Assembly: GCA_046541575.1 (NCBI GenBank)
Contig: JBKHDA010000008.1
Location: 1 to 53,506 of the forward strand
Direction: 5' to 3'
DNA: 53,506 bases
Source of the DNA: Halanaerobium sp046541575
GTDB lineage: Bacteria; Bacillota; Halanaerobiia; Halanaerobiales; Halanaerobiaceae
The notes below the pieces were generated by a model that saw only the letters and a program-made list of their open reading frames with translations, was not told the origin of the DNA and made no database searches. Numbering within the stretch: the first letter of the stretch is position 1; every line of letters begins with the position of its first letter. Below are positions 16,847 to 25,567 of the stretch, piece by piece. The position numbers were made by a program, and so were the translations under genes.

Positions 16847-17539
16847 ATGAATTATGAACTATCAGTTGTTATACCAACTCTAAATGAAGCTGAAAATATT
16901 GCTGAACTAATTGATTTCATTAATAACCAAGAAGTACAGGTAGAGATAATTATTGCCGATGGAAATAGTCAGGATGGAACTGTAGAAATAGCTAAAAAAA
17001 AGGGAGCAAAGGTAATCAACTGTCAGGCGGCCAGTAGAGGTTTACAGCTTAATCAGGGTGCAGCCGCAGCAGATGCTCCTTTATTATTATTTTTGCATGC
17101 AGATTCTGAACTGCAGAGTTCTGCTTTAAACTCCTTAGTCAAAAAAATGAAAGAAAAGCCGGCCAAAATTGGCGGTTGTTTCAAATTGAAAATCAAATCT
17201 GAACATCCTTTATTAAAATTCATAAGCTGGTCTTCAAACTTAAGGGCAAAATATTTAAATTTAATTTTTGGTGACCAGGGAATTTTCATCAGAAAAAAAG
17301 TTTTTAAAGAGCTGGGAGGATTTCCTGAGATTGACCTAATGGAAGACTGGGAATTTTCTAAAAAAATGGCTGCAGCTGGTGATTTATTATTTTTAGATAA
17401 AAAAATATATACTTCAGCCAGGCGCTGGGAGGAATATGGTGTTTTGAGAACAATACTTTTGATGCATAAAATTAAAATTTTGTTTAAGCTGGGTTATGAA
17501 CCAGAGAAACTTAAAAAAATTTATAAAGATGCCCGTTAG
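16847..17539 (+). CDS. GT2 glycosyltransferase, TIGR04283-like (arsenosugar-type)
   Basis: A 230-residue GT-A-fold glycosyltransferase. The nucleotide-binding start LSVVIPTLNEAENIAELIDF, the IIADGNSQDGT motif and LLLFLHADSEL (D-x-D-like metal site) are visible, followed by GGCFKLKI and FGDQGIFIRKKVFKELGGFP, all typical of the small glycosyltransferases annotated as arsenosugar-associated in cyanobacteria. No ArsM or other arsenic gene is in the window, so that label is family-based only. It forms an operon with the next three genes. Confidence 0.85.
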   Translation: MNYELSVVIPTLNEAENIAELIDFINNQEVQVEIIIADGNSQDGTVEIAKKKGAKVINCQAASRGLQLNQGAAAADAPLLLFLHADSELQSSALNSLVKKMKEKPAKIGGCFKLKIKSEHPLLKFISWSSNLRAKYLNLIFGDQGIFIRKKVFKELGGFPEIDLMEDWEFSKKMAAAGDLLFLDKKIYTSARRWEEYGVLRTILLMHKIKILFKLGYEPEKLKKIYKDAR

Positions 17540-17584
17540 TTTAAAGGGTGCCTGATAAATTAAATCAGATAGGAGGAGATTATT

Positions 17585-18268
17585 TTGCAGGCTGCATTAG
17601 TACTTATGAGCAGAGCTCCAGTTGCAGGCAAGACAAAAACGAGACTTGGTAGTCACTTAAAAGCTGAAGAATGTGCTGAACTGCATAAAGCCTTTTTAAA
17701 AGATATTAATAATAAATTTTTAAATTTGAAGAAAAAATACTCCCGCCTGGATTTATATTTAAGTTTTACTCCCGAGGATACTGCTTCTTTATTTTCTGGA
17801 ATCATAGATCAGGAATTTACAAGAATTCCACAGCGGGGTAAAAATTTAGGTAAAAAAATGTACAATGCTGCTGCAGATGCCTATCAAAATAGTAAGCTGC
17901 CGGTAATTATAACAGGCTCTGATCTTCCTCTTTTAGATATCGAAATATTTACTGAAGCTCTTGCTGGTTTAAAAGAACGTGATCTGGTAATTGGGCCTTC
18001 AAAAGATGGAGGCTATTATTTAATAGGGATGAGAAAGCCAAAAAAGATGCTATTTGATTTTGAAAACTGGGGTCATTCTTCAGTTTTAGAAAAAACCATT
18101 AAGGAAGCCGGCAGGCATAATTTGAAAACTCATTTTTTGCCTGAAGCTTCTGATGTAGATAATTTTAAAGAATTACTGCAGTTGAGAGCTGAACTTCTAA
18201 ATAGAAAAGTTGATTCAAATTATCCTCAAAATACTCAAGCGGTTATTCAGGAAATTTTTGCTTACTAG
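17585..18268 (+). CDS. DUF2064/TIGR04282-like nucleotidyltransferase-fold glycosyltransferase
   Basis: A 227-residue protein with the N-terminal MSRAPVAGKTKTRLG signature of the DUF2064 family and the central ITGSDLPLLD and IGPSKDGGYYLIGM motifs, which resemble a GT-A/nucleotidyltransferase site. The start is TTG 17585 behind AGGAGGAG. It neighbours the TIGR04283-like gene, the same pairing seen in arsenosugar clusters and in many other bacteria. The product is unknown. A 19-base gap leads to the phosphotransferase gene. Confidence 0.85.
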   Translation: MQAALVLMSRAPVAGKTKTRLGSHLKAEECAELHKAFLKDINNKFLNLKKKYSRLDLYLSFTPEDTASLFSGIIDQEFTRIPQRGKNLGKKMYNAAADAYQNSKLPVIITGSDLPLLDIEIFTEALAGLKERDLVIGPSKDGGYYLIGMRKPKKMLFDFENWGHSSVLEKTIKEAGRHNLKTHFLPEASDVDNFKELLQLRAELLNRKVDSNYPQNTQAVIQEIFAY

Positions 18269-18287
18269 TTATAATGGAGGTTGTATT

Positions 18288-19304
18288 ATGTCGTTTAAGG
18301 AAGAACTTGCAGGAGAGCTGAAAAATTATATTAGAGACAGAGATTTTATGAGAGCAACAGGTATCAGCCGCCGGGCTAGATTAGAATTTTTAGCTCAGGG
18401 AGAATATAACATTAATTATTTAATTAAAGATGAAGAAGAGAAATATGTATTAAGGGTTAATCTGGGCAGCCAGATGCACCTGGATGATCAAATTGGCTAT
18501 GAATTTTCTGCACTTGAGGCACTGGCACCATCAGGAGTTACTCCCAGACCCTTTTATCTGGATAATTCTCAAGAAAAGTTAGATTATGGGCTACTGCTGA
18601 TGGAATATTTACCGGGAAGACACCTGGATTATCAAAAAGATTTAAAAGCAGCGGCTAAGGTTTTTGCTAAAATCCACAAATTAGATACTGATAAGGCTGA
18701 TACTCTGATCAAAGAGGAACAGCCTTTAACAGCTATCTGGAATGAATGTGATTCACTGCTGAATAGGTATTTTGAATCTGAAATTGGAGATTCAGAAATC
18801 AAAAATTTTCTCAAAAAGATGAAATCAGATCTGGCAGAAAAAAAGGAAAAAGAAGCTGAATTGATGGAACTTTTTCCAGTGTCTATTGTAAATACTGAGG
18901 TAAACTCCAATAACTTTATTATTAATGATAAATTTAATCTCGCCTATCTTGTAGACTGGGAAAAACCACTGCTGACTACTCCACTTCAGGATTTAAGCCA
19001 TTTTATGGTGCCGACCACTACTCTCTGGAAAACAAATTTCATTTTTAATCAGGGAGAAGAGGAAGAATTTTTACATCACTATCTTAAAGAAAGATCTATG
19101 GACTCTCAGTATTATGAAGTTAAATCAGCTTTAAAACTTTTCAATCAGTTTTCAGCAATGCGCGGTATTTCCTGGTCGGCAATGGCCTGGGTTGAATATC
19201 AGACGACTGAGAGAGAAATAAAAAATCAGGATACCTTCGAAACAATGGATAGTTATTTAAAACCTGATTTTTTAGAGATGCTTTTTCCGGATCTTAAATA
19301 CTAA
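18288..19304 (+). CDS. Aminoglycoside phosphotransferase/choline kinase-like protein
   Basis: A 338-residue APH-family kinase-like protein. The Gly-rich/N-lobe region is FLAQGEYNINYLI with an ATP-site Lys/Arg in YVLRVNLG, the hinge is LLLMEYLPGRHL, and the catalytic part reads IVNTEVNSNNFIINDKFNLAYLVDWEKP. The usual HGD catalytic motif appears replaced by NTE, while the metal Asp (VDWE) is kept, so catalysis may be altered. The ATG at 18288 behind TGGAGG is chosen over an upstream in-frame codon inside the previous gene. The substrate is probably a sugar or alcohol, by family only. Confidence 0.78.
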   Translation: MSFKEELAGELKNYIRDRDFMRATGISRRARLEFLAQGEYNINYLIKDEEEKYVLRVNLGSQMHLDDQIGYEFSALEALAPSGVTPRPFYLDNSQEKLDYGLLLMEYLPGRHLDYQKDLKAAAKVFAKIHKLDTDKADTLIKEEQPLTAIWNECDSLLNRYFESEIGDSEIKNFLKKMKSDLAEKKEKEAELMELFPVSIVNTEVNSNNFIINDKFNLAYLVDWEKPLLTTPLQDLSHFMVPTTTLWKTNFIFNQGEEEEFLHHYLKERSMDSQYYEVKSALKLFNQFSAMRGISWSAMAWVEYQTTEREIKNQDTFETMDSYLKPDFLEMLFPDLKY

Positions 19305-19352
19305 AATGAATTCAATCAATAAAGATGAAAGCTGGAATCTAGGAGGGGAAGA

Positions 19353-19631
19353 ATGAATTCACTATCAGAAGGAGATAAGAAGAATTTAATTGTACGCCTG
19401 CGTCGAATTGAAGGCCAGGTTAGAGGTCTGCAGCGGATGATTGATGAGGAAAAATATTGTGTTGATATACTAACTCAGATTAACGCCTGCCGCGGTGCTT
19501 TAAAAAAAGTTGGTTTGAAGGTCTTAGATCGACATGTCAACGGCTGTGTAAAAAATGCAATTTCTCAGTCAGAAGGAGAAGAAGAAATTATAACTGAGTT
19601 GATGGATGTAATTGATAAATTCAGTGATTAA
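19353..19631 (+). CDS. csoR: CsoR/DUF156-family metal-sensing repressor
   Basis: A 92-residue all-helical repressor of the CsoR/RcnR/FrmR family. The copper-binding triad is complete and in the reference numbering: Cys36 (KYCVDIL), His61 and Cys65 (RHVNGC). This favours Cu(I) sensing over persulfide sensing (CstR lacks the His) or formaldehyde sensing. Cys46 is an extra thiol. No copper ATPase or chaperone gene is adjacent; it ends an operon with glycosyltransferase-type genes, so its target may be this operon or elsewhere. AGGAGGGG precedes the start. Confidence 0.87.
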   Translation: MNSLSEGDKKNLIVRLRRIEGQVRGLQRMIDEEKYCVDILTQINACRGALKKVGLKVLDRHVNGCVKNAISQSEGEEEIITELMDVIDKFSD

Positions 19632-19637
19632 ACTTAA

Positions 19638-19661
19638 CCCCGCTTTAAGCGGGGCTTTTTT
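19638..19661 (+). terminator. Terminator after the CsoR gene
   Basis: CCCCGCT (19638-19644), TTA loop, AGCGGGG (19648-19654), then CTTTTTT. The ribosome binding site of the next gene (AGGAGG) follows at once, so the ydcF-like mRNA would arise by read-through or from a promoter inside the CsoR gene. Confidence 0.93.
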
Positions 19662-19672
19662 AGGAGGTAACT

Positions 19673-20431
19673 ATGCTTGCATTAGAAAAAATTGTGGCTT
19701 CTTTTATCATGCCGCCGGGATTATTTGTTGTTTTATTATTAATTTTTACCATCTATTTATTTAAAAAATCAGAGTCCAGGCTGATTAAAGCAGCTGCCGT
19801 TTTCACCCTGATTTTTTTCTTTTTTCTCTCAACTGCCTTTGGAGTAAAGCTGCTTTTACATCCTCTGGAAAATTACGCTGAGGAAGTTTCTGTGGCTGCT
19901 TTTGAAAAACATCCAATTGTTGTCTTAGGTGGTGGACTCAATTATCATTCTTCAGAAGAGGCAGAGCCTTCAATTCACAGTATGCAGCGGCTGGTCAGGG
20001 GGTATCAACTGCAGCGGAGACTTAAAACCCCTCTTCTTTATTCGGGAGGAATTGCACTCGGACAGAAAAAAATCTCGGAAGCAGATGCCGCAGCAGATTT
20101 TTTAGAGACTCTGGGTATGGAATCAGAATTTTACATCAGTGAAGATCGAGCTCAGACCACTTTTGAAAATGCAGCTTATTTAAAGAAGTGGCTTGAAGAA
20201 AATGAGGTAGATAAAATTTATCTGGTAACTTCTGCCTATCATATTTTACGCTCTGCAGCAGTTTTTAGAGCTCAGAATATAAGTGTTTTACCTGTTCATT
20301 CCGGTTTTATTTATGACCATCAATTCAGCTGGCTTGACTATCTGCCGAACCGGGGAGCTTTAAGTGCAAATCTTTCTGCACTGCATGAATGGGTTGGTTT
20401 AACCTGGTATTATTTGCGGGGAAGAATTTAG
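19673..20431 (+). CDS. YdcF/ElyC-family protein (DUF218)
   Basis: A 252-residue membrane-anchored protein with two N-terminal hydrophobic segments (about residues 8-26 and 37-58) and a DUF218 domain: IVVLGGGLNYHS, SMQRLVRGYQL, LLYSGGIAL, DRAQTTFENAAYLKKWL and LVTSAYHILRSAAVF. ElyC and SanA relatives affect envelope integrity in E. coli; the molecular function is not settled. AGGAGG lies six bases from the ATG, directly behind a terminator stem. Confidence 0.88.
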   Translation: MLALEKIVASFIMPPGLFVVLLLIFTIYLFKKSESRLIKAAAVFTLIFFFFLSTAFGVKLLLHPLENYAEEVSVAAFEKHPIVVLGGGLNYHSSEEAEPSIHSMQRLVRGYQLQRRLKTPLLYSGGIALGQKKISEADAAADFLETLGMESEFYISEDRAQTTFENAAYLKKWLEENEVDKIYLVTSAYHILRSAAVFRAQNISVLPVHSGFIYDHQFSWLDYLPNRGALSANLSALHEWVGLTWYYLRGRI

Positions 20432-20561
20432 TTTTAAGCTGAAAGAGTGTTTTATCTTTTATATTAAGCTTAATTTTTAAGTTGAGTAAATTATTTTAGA
20501 TTAATTTCTAATCTTTAATGATATTTTAAACTATTTCTGATAAACTATAAATGTATCTTAG

Positions 20562-20601
20562 AGAGAGTATTTAAAATAAAAGAGTAGAGAGTACTTAAAA
20601 T
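20562..20601 (+). repeat. Direct repeat upstream of the PHP gene
   Basis: AGAGAGTATTTAAAAT (20562-20577) recurs as AGAGAGTACTTAAAAT (20586-20601), 24 bases start to start. The location 54 bases before the start codon could suit a regulator site. Evidence is sequence alone; AT-rich chance repeats are possible. Confidence 0.35.
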
Positions 20602-20654
20602 CTCTTTTTAAGTAAATTTGTGTCAAAAATTACTCTTAAGGAGCTTGATATTTT

Positions 20655-21521
20655 ATGTCTAAAGATATGTTTGAAGAAAGAAAGAAAATAGATCTGCACA
20701 TGCACACAACTGCCTCTGATGGTGCTTCAACTCCGGAGGAACTGATAGAAACCTGTCTGGAGCTGGGTTTAGAAACTATTTCTGTTACTGATCATGATAA
20801 TGTAACAGCTGTCGCAAAAGTACAGCAGCTGGGAGAGGAAAAAGGTTTAAAAGTTGTTCCTGGTATAGAAATTTCTACTTACAGAGGTGAGGCCGAATAC
20901 CATATATTAGGTTATTTTATTGATATAGAGAATGATGCCTTACTGGGGCTTACGGAAACAATCTTGGATTCCCGGGTAGAAAGAACTCACAAGATGATCG
21001 AAAAGCTGACTGAAATGGGTTATCCGCTGGAATTTAAGGATGTTAAAAAATATGCTACTGGTGTCAGTCTCGGCCGCCCCCATATAGCAAGAGCTATGGT
21101 TGAAAAAGGTTATATTGAAGAAATTGGAGATGCCTTTACTGAAGAATTTATTGATGGTGGAGGAAAAGCATATGTGGAGAAGAAAAATGTACTGCCTGCT
21201 GAAGCAATAGAAGTTATTTTAAAAGCAGGAGGAGTACCGGTTATTGCCCATCCCTATATTATTAATCACGGTCAGGCACTGGATAAGGAAGAAATTGCCC
21301 GTTTGAAAAATGTAGGGCTTAAAGGTGTGGAAGTTTATCAGACCAAACATAATAAGAAAATTACTAAAAAATATAAAAAGATAGCAGAAGAGCTGGATCT
21401 TTTAATAACAGGTGGTTCTGATTATCACGGTGAGAACTCACCCGGAATTGCACCTGGAGACAGCGGTATGACACAGGCAGAATTTGATCAGTTGGAAAAC
21501 CATGCCCATTCTGTGCTATAA
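20655..21521 (+). CDS. PHP-domain phosphoesterase (YciV/RNase AM-like)
   Basis: A 288-residue cytoplasmic metal-dependent phosphoesterase. The metal motifs are complete: DLHMHTTASDG (about residues 13-23), VTDHDN, a Glu in PGIEIS, IAHPY and GGSDYHGE. The insert GRPHIARAMVEKGY is typical of the YciV group, which acts on 3',5'-nucleoside bisphosphates and RNA 5' ends. AAGGAG lies 11 bases before the ATG; a second in-frame ATG four codons in is an alternative start. A terminator follows. Confidence 0.9.
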   Translation: MSKDMFEERKKIDLHMHTTASDGASTPEELIETCLELGLETISVTDHDNVTAVAKVQQLGEEKGLKVVPGIEISTYRGEAEYHILGYFIDIENDALLGLTETILDSRVERTHKMIEKLTEMGYPLEFKDVKKYATGVSLGRPHIARAMVEKGYIEEIGDAFTEEFIDGGGKAYVEKKNVLPAEAIEVILKAGGVPVIAHPYIINHGQALDKEEIARLKNVGLKGVEVYQTKHNKKITKKYKKIAEELDLLITGGSDYHGENSPGIAPGDSGMTQAEFDQLENHAHSVL

Positions 21522-21562
21522 TATATATCAGTTATAAAAGAGGCTGATTGTATTTAAAGATT

Positions 21563-21589
21563 AAGCCGGATTAATCTCCGGCTTTTTTT
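21563..21589 (+). terminator. Terminator after the PHP gene
   Basis: AAGCCGGA (21563-21570) pairs with TCCGGCTT (21577-21584) across a TTAATC loop, followed by a run of T. Confidence 0.92.
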
Positions 21590-21721
21590 AAACCTAATTT
21601 AAGAGAGAGTTTAAAAGCAGTCTGTCAGGACTCTGTATTTTGGGAGGCTTAATAATAACCATAAATTATTTAGAGAACTTTAAACTATATTAAAACTATA
21701 AAGGAGTAGTGAGTAAAGAGA

Positions 21722-22729
21722 ATGCATAATGTAACAATGATTGCTGGAGATGGAATTGGACCTGAGATTTCGGATGCTGTAGCTGAAATTATTGCAGCTG
21801 CTGGTGTGGAGATCAACTGGGATAAGGTAGAAGCTGGGGCTGGAGTCATGGATAAGTATGGAACTCCTCTGCCGGAAGAAGTTTTTGAGTCAGTTAGGAA
21901 AAACAAAGTGGCTTTAAAGGGACCAATTACAACCCCTGTGGGCAGTGGTTTTAGAAGTGTTAATGTTGCAATTCGAAAAGAACTTGATTTGTATGCCAAT
22001 GTGCGCCCACTACAGGTTCACGCGAAAAAATTTGCTAAAGATGAAAATATTGATATGGTTGTTTTCAGAGAAAATACAGAAGGCCTTTATGTTGGAATTG
22101 AGCATTATGTAGGTGAAGAAGCGGCAGAAAGTATTAAGATTATCACCCGCAAGGCTTCCCGCAAAATTACGGAAAGAGCTTTTGAATATGCAGTTCGCGA
22201 AGGCCGCAAAAAGGTAACTGCTGTACATAAGGCCAACATTTTGAAATTTAGTGATGGCCTCTTTTTAGAAGAAGCCCGCAAAGTGGCTGAAAAATATAAA
22301 AAGACCAATCCGGAAATAGAATTTGATGATAAAATTGTAGATAATATGTGTATGCAGATGGTGCAGTATCCGGAAGAGTATGATGTTTTAGTAATGCCCA
22401 ACCTTTATGGAGATATTGTTTCTGATTTGGGAGCCGGTTTGATTGGAGGTCTGGGTCTTGCACCCGGAATGAATCTGGGTGATGAGATAGCGGTATTTGA
22501 GGCTGTTCACGGCAGTGCACCTGATATTGCCGGCAAGAACAAAGCAAACCCGGTTGCGCTTTTATTTTCAGCTGTTTTAATGCTTAAGCATCTGGATGAA
22601 GTTGAGGCAGCAGATAGAATTGAAAAAGCGGCTGCTGCAGTTTTAAATAAAGGGGAATTTTTAACCGGAGATTTAGGCGGCAGTGCTTCAACTGATGAGA
22701 TTACAGCAGCAATTATTTCCGAATTATAA
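21722..22729 (+). CDS. Isocitrate/isopropylmalate dehydrogenase family protein, probably NAD-type isocitrate dehydrogenase
   Basis: A 335-residue beta-decarboxylating dehydrogenase. Visible family motifs are IAGDGIGPEI (N-terminus), the substrate Arg cluster LYANVRPL, FRENTEGLYVGIEH, a catalytic Lys in VHKANILKFSDG, NMCMQMVQYPEEYDVLVMPNLYGDI, and the nucleotide-binding HGSAPDIAGKN. Isocitrate and isopropylmalate enzymes share this architecture. The aconitase gene directly downstream makes isocitrate the likely substrate, giving 2-oxoglutarate for glutamate synthesis. AAGGAG lies 15 bases before the ATG, a slightly long spacing. Confidence 0.88.
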   Translation: MHNVTMIAGDGIGPEISDAVAEIIAAAGVEINWDKVEAGAGVMDKYGTPLPEEVFESVRKNKVALKGPITTPVGSGFRSVNVAIRKELDLYANVRPLQVHAKKFAKDENIDMVVFRENTEGLYVGIEHYVGEEAAESIKIITRKASRKITERAFEYAVREGRKKVTAVHKANILKFSDGLFLEEARKVAEKYKKTNPEIEFDDKIVDNMCMQMVQYPEEYDVLVMPNLYGDIVSDLGAGLIGGLGLAPGMNLGDEIAVFEAVHGSAPDIAGKNKANPVALLFSAVLMLKHLDEVEAADRIEKAAAAVLNKGEFLTGDLGGSASTDEITAAIISEL

Positions 22730-22837
22730 TTAATATAAGCTTATAGTGAGCTGAGTTTGATTGAAGATGTTCGAGAGTGATTAATTTTCGAGCATAAACT
22801 TTGACTGATATAAGATAAGGAAGGAGCAATTAATTTA

Positions 22838-25390
22838 ATGGAAGCTAAATTTGAAAATTTACTGGATTGTTTAAATGAATATAAAAAGAAGGCATTAGAG
22901 AGAAAAAATACTTATGGACTTAATCCCAGACCGCTGGAGGCAGTAGAGGTAGAATGTCTCTTTGCAGGTTTAAAATTAGAGGGTTTAGAAAAGGAAAGTT
23001 TTGAGCTGTTTGAAGAAGAAAAGCTTGATCAATTAATTTTGAGATTGATTTCAGAAGAAGTAAAAAGAGGGACTTTCCCTGCTTCTCATGCTAAAGCTGA
23101 GGGACTGGCGGAAATTATTAAGGAAGCTAAAATCAGAGAGGAAGAAAATCCCTATCTGAGCTCTGGTCAAGCACTTAAGCTGCTGGCAGAGATGAAGGGC
23201 GGAGCAGCCACGTCCCGCCTGATAGATTTATTTGCCAAGGAAATTTACCGGGATCAGATTACTGAGATTTTAAAAGAAACTGTACTGGTAACTAAAGCAG
23301 ATTTCGAAAAGTTAAAAAAACTGGCAGCTGAAAATCCTTACTTCAAGAAAAAAATTGATGAGCTGATGCTCAGCTGGGCTTACAGAGATTTTGCTGAGGA
23401 CTGGGAGCTTGAGTCTGAGTATCATGGTTTATCTTTAAGGGTTGGCGATAATATTACAACCGGACATTTAAGTCCTTCCAAAAATGCCAACAGCAGAACT
23501 GATCAGCCGCGCCATGCTCAATTTGTGATGGACGGCCGGGATGATGAGCAAAATCTCTGGGGTAGATTAAATGAACTAAAAGCCGAGGGGGAAAGTGTTT
23601 TCTTTACAGCTGGTAAGGCTTTAGGAGAAGGCTCATCCCGTAAATCAGCGACTTATACCATGCAGCAGCTTTTAGGAGAGCCAGTCGAAGGGGAACCGGA
23701 AAAGAAAAAAGGGGGAGTAGTAATCGCAAAAAGTTTTGCTCCCATCTTTAAAGAATCACTTGTTGCCTCTGGAATCCTGCCTTTAGAAGCTGATACAACT
23801 GAGATTGAAGAAGGAGACAGCCTAAAAGTTGAGCTTGAGGCTAAAAAAATTGTAGTTAATAATGAGTTAGAACTTGAAATTAAATTACCAATTGATTATA
23901 AGATGAAAAAAATTGCAGCTGGAGGCATGACTTATTTTGATGCCGGTAATGAACTGCAGAAAATGGCCTTAAATTACTGTGAGGAAAATGGTATTAAAAC
24001 TGGGGATATTAAAACTCCAGCAGAAGAGAATGTAACAGCAGAAGATTCTAAACCTGCACAGACTCTGGCTCAAAAAATTGTGGCCTATAACCGCCTTGAT
24101 GGAAAGGATACAATTCTGCCGGGCGAAACAGCTCAGGTTAAGATGAGAGGAGCCTTTTCTCAGGATACAACCGGACCGATGACCATGGACGAATACCAGT
24201 CAATGGCAGGTGAAGATTTTGGAGCTGAATTTGTGGTTCAGTCTTTATGCCACACCGGTGAGTGTCCCTCCAGTTCAGAAAGAGATAATCATAAGTTTTT
24301 ACATGACTTTGTCACCCGGCGCGGTGGAGTCTGCCTGCAGACTGGAGAAGGGATCATTCATACAATCGGTAACCGCTTTGTGCTGCCTACTGACGTAATT
24401 GTTGGTGGGGATTCTCACACCAGAACTCCGCGTGGAGTTTCTTTCCCGGCAGCATCTGATATTGTAGCTGGAGTAATGAAATACGGTAAACAGGATCTAA
24501 CCATGGACGAATCAGTTAAGGTTAAATTTACCGGCCGTCCACCTGAGGGAATTACAGCTCGCGATCTGGTTTCGGCTCTGGTTGTTTATGCAGATAAAAC
24601 TGTGGGCAAAGAAGTTTATAACGGCCGAATTATTGAGATGGAAGGTGTAGAATTCTTATCTTCAGATGAGCGCTATATTTTAACGAATGCTGTAGCCGAA
24701 AGAAGTGCTTCTGCTGGAGTTGTACCCTCTGATCAAACAACTGTGGAAACTATAAAAGAAAATCTGGAATACTTAAAGGCTCGTCCAGATGCAGAAAGCT
24801 CACCCTCAGTTAAGAATACTATTCGGGCAATCGAGAAATTTCTAGAGGACCCTGTTTTATTTGAGGCTGACCAGGATGCAGAATATGCAGCTGAGATTGA
24901 AATTCCTTTAGAGGGACTTTCTGAACCGCTGGTTGCCAAACCACATCATCCGGATAATGTTGCTCCCATCAGTGAAGTCGAGGGAGAAGATATTGATGAG
25001 GTTTATATCGGCAGCTGTGTTGGCGGAGATTTAAAAAGCATCAAAGAAGCGGCTCAAATTATTGCCGGTCATCAGATTCCCCAGGGAATTAATGTAGTTG
25101 TTGGACCTGCTTCTCGTGATATCTATGAGGAATTAATAGTAGATGGAACGATGGAAAAGCTGACTCATGCTGGTGCAACTGTAATTATGCCCGGCTGTGG
25201 ACTCTGTATGGGAAATAAGCGCCGGATTGGCTCAGGTGCTACAGCCTTTACTACCACAACCCGCAACTACCAGTCCCGGATTGGACCATCTGATTCCCGC
25301 ACCTATCTCGGCAGTGCACAGGTAGCAGGCTGTGTGGCAGTTTTAGGCCACATACCGAGCAAAGAAGAATACTTTAAGCTTTATAAATAA
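22838..25390 (+). CDS. acnB: Aconitate hydratase B
   Basis: An 850-residue aconitase with the AcnB domain order: an N-terminal HEAT-like helical domain (about 1-160), then the swivel domain (GDNITTGHLSPSKNANSRTD), then the catalytic domains. The [4Fe-4S] ligands are Cys727 (IGSCVGGDL) and Cys787/Cys790 (PGCGLCMGN); GGDSHTRTPRGVSFPA and the Arg-rich TTTTRNYQSRIG are active-site parts. Length is near E. coli AcnB (865). It interconverts citrate and isocitrate, feeding the dehydrogenase upstream (108-base gap, likely one operon). AAGGAGC precedes the ATG. A short dispersed repeat starts on the base after the stop. Confidence 0.96.
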   Translation: MEAKFENLLDCLNEYKKKALERKNTYGLNPRPLEAVEVECLFAGLKLEGLEKESFELFEEEKLDQLILRLISEEVKRGTFPASHAKAEGLAEIIKEAKIREEENPYLSSGQALKLLAEMKGGAATSRLIDLFAKEIYRDQITEILKETVLVTKADFEKLKKLAAENPYFKKKIDELMLSWAYRDFAEDWELESEYHGLSLRVGDNITTGHLSPSKNANSRTDQPRHAQFVMDGRDDEQNLWGRLNELKAEGESVFFTAGKALGEGSSRKSATYTMQQLLGEPVEGEPEKKKGGVVIAKSFAPIFKESLVASGILPLEADTTEIEEGDSLKVELEAKKIVVNNELELEIKLPIDYKMKKIAAGGMTYFDAGNELQKMALNYCEENGIKTGDIKTPAEENVTAEDSKPAQTLAQKIVAYNRLDGKDTILPGETAQVKMRGAFSQDTTGPMTMDEYQSMAGEDFGAEFVVQSLCHTGECPSSSERDNHKFLHDFVTRRGGVCLQTGEGIIHTIGNRFVLPTDVIVGGDSHTRTPRGVSFPAASDIVAGVMKYGKQDLTMDESVKVKFTGRPPEGITARDLVSALVVYADKTVGKEVYNGRIIEMEGVEFLSSDERYILTNAVAERSASAGVVPSDQTTVETIKENLEYLKARPDAESSPSVKNTIRAIEKFLEDPVLFEADQDAEYAAEIEIPLEGLSEPLVAKPHHPDNVAPISEVEGEDIDEVYIGSCVGGDLKSIKEAAQIIAGHQIPQGINVVVGPASRDIYEELIVDGTMEKLTHAGATVIMPGCGLCMGNKRRIGSGATAFTTTTRNYQSRIGPSDSRTYLGSAQVAGCVAVLGHIPSKEEYFKLYK

Positions 25391-25427
25391 CGTGCATGTA
25401 CCGTTTGCGGAACCAATTATTTCCAAT
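25391..25427 (+). repeat. Short dispersed repeat, copy 2
   Basis: A 37-nt unit beginning CGTGCATGTACCGTTTGC, then GGAACCAATTATTTCCAAT. It starts immediately after the acnB stop codon and is identical at 35 of 37 positions to the copy at 50381. Confidence 0.75.
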
Positions 25428-25452
25428 ATATTTTGGATGAATTCAATTAAAG

Positions 25453-25490
25453 AAAACAGCAGTCCTGTAATTTGCGGCTGCTGTTTTTTT
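25453..25490 (+). terminator. Terminator 1 after acnB
   Basis: AACAGCAG (25455-25462) pairs with CTGCTGTT (25478-25485), with further A-T pairing at the base and a tail of T. Confidence 0.88.
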
Positions 25491-25567
25491 AGAAAATATT
25501 CCAGAAATTTAACTTGTAATTTACTCTAAAGTTCTATATAATTATAAATCGTTAGCCCAGAAATATT

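Noticed and set aside
22010..22547. Several minus-strand ORFs opposite the isocitrate dehydrogenase gene
   Set aside because: They are shadows of a well-conserved gene, with no start signals or recognisable motifs.
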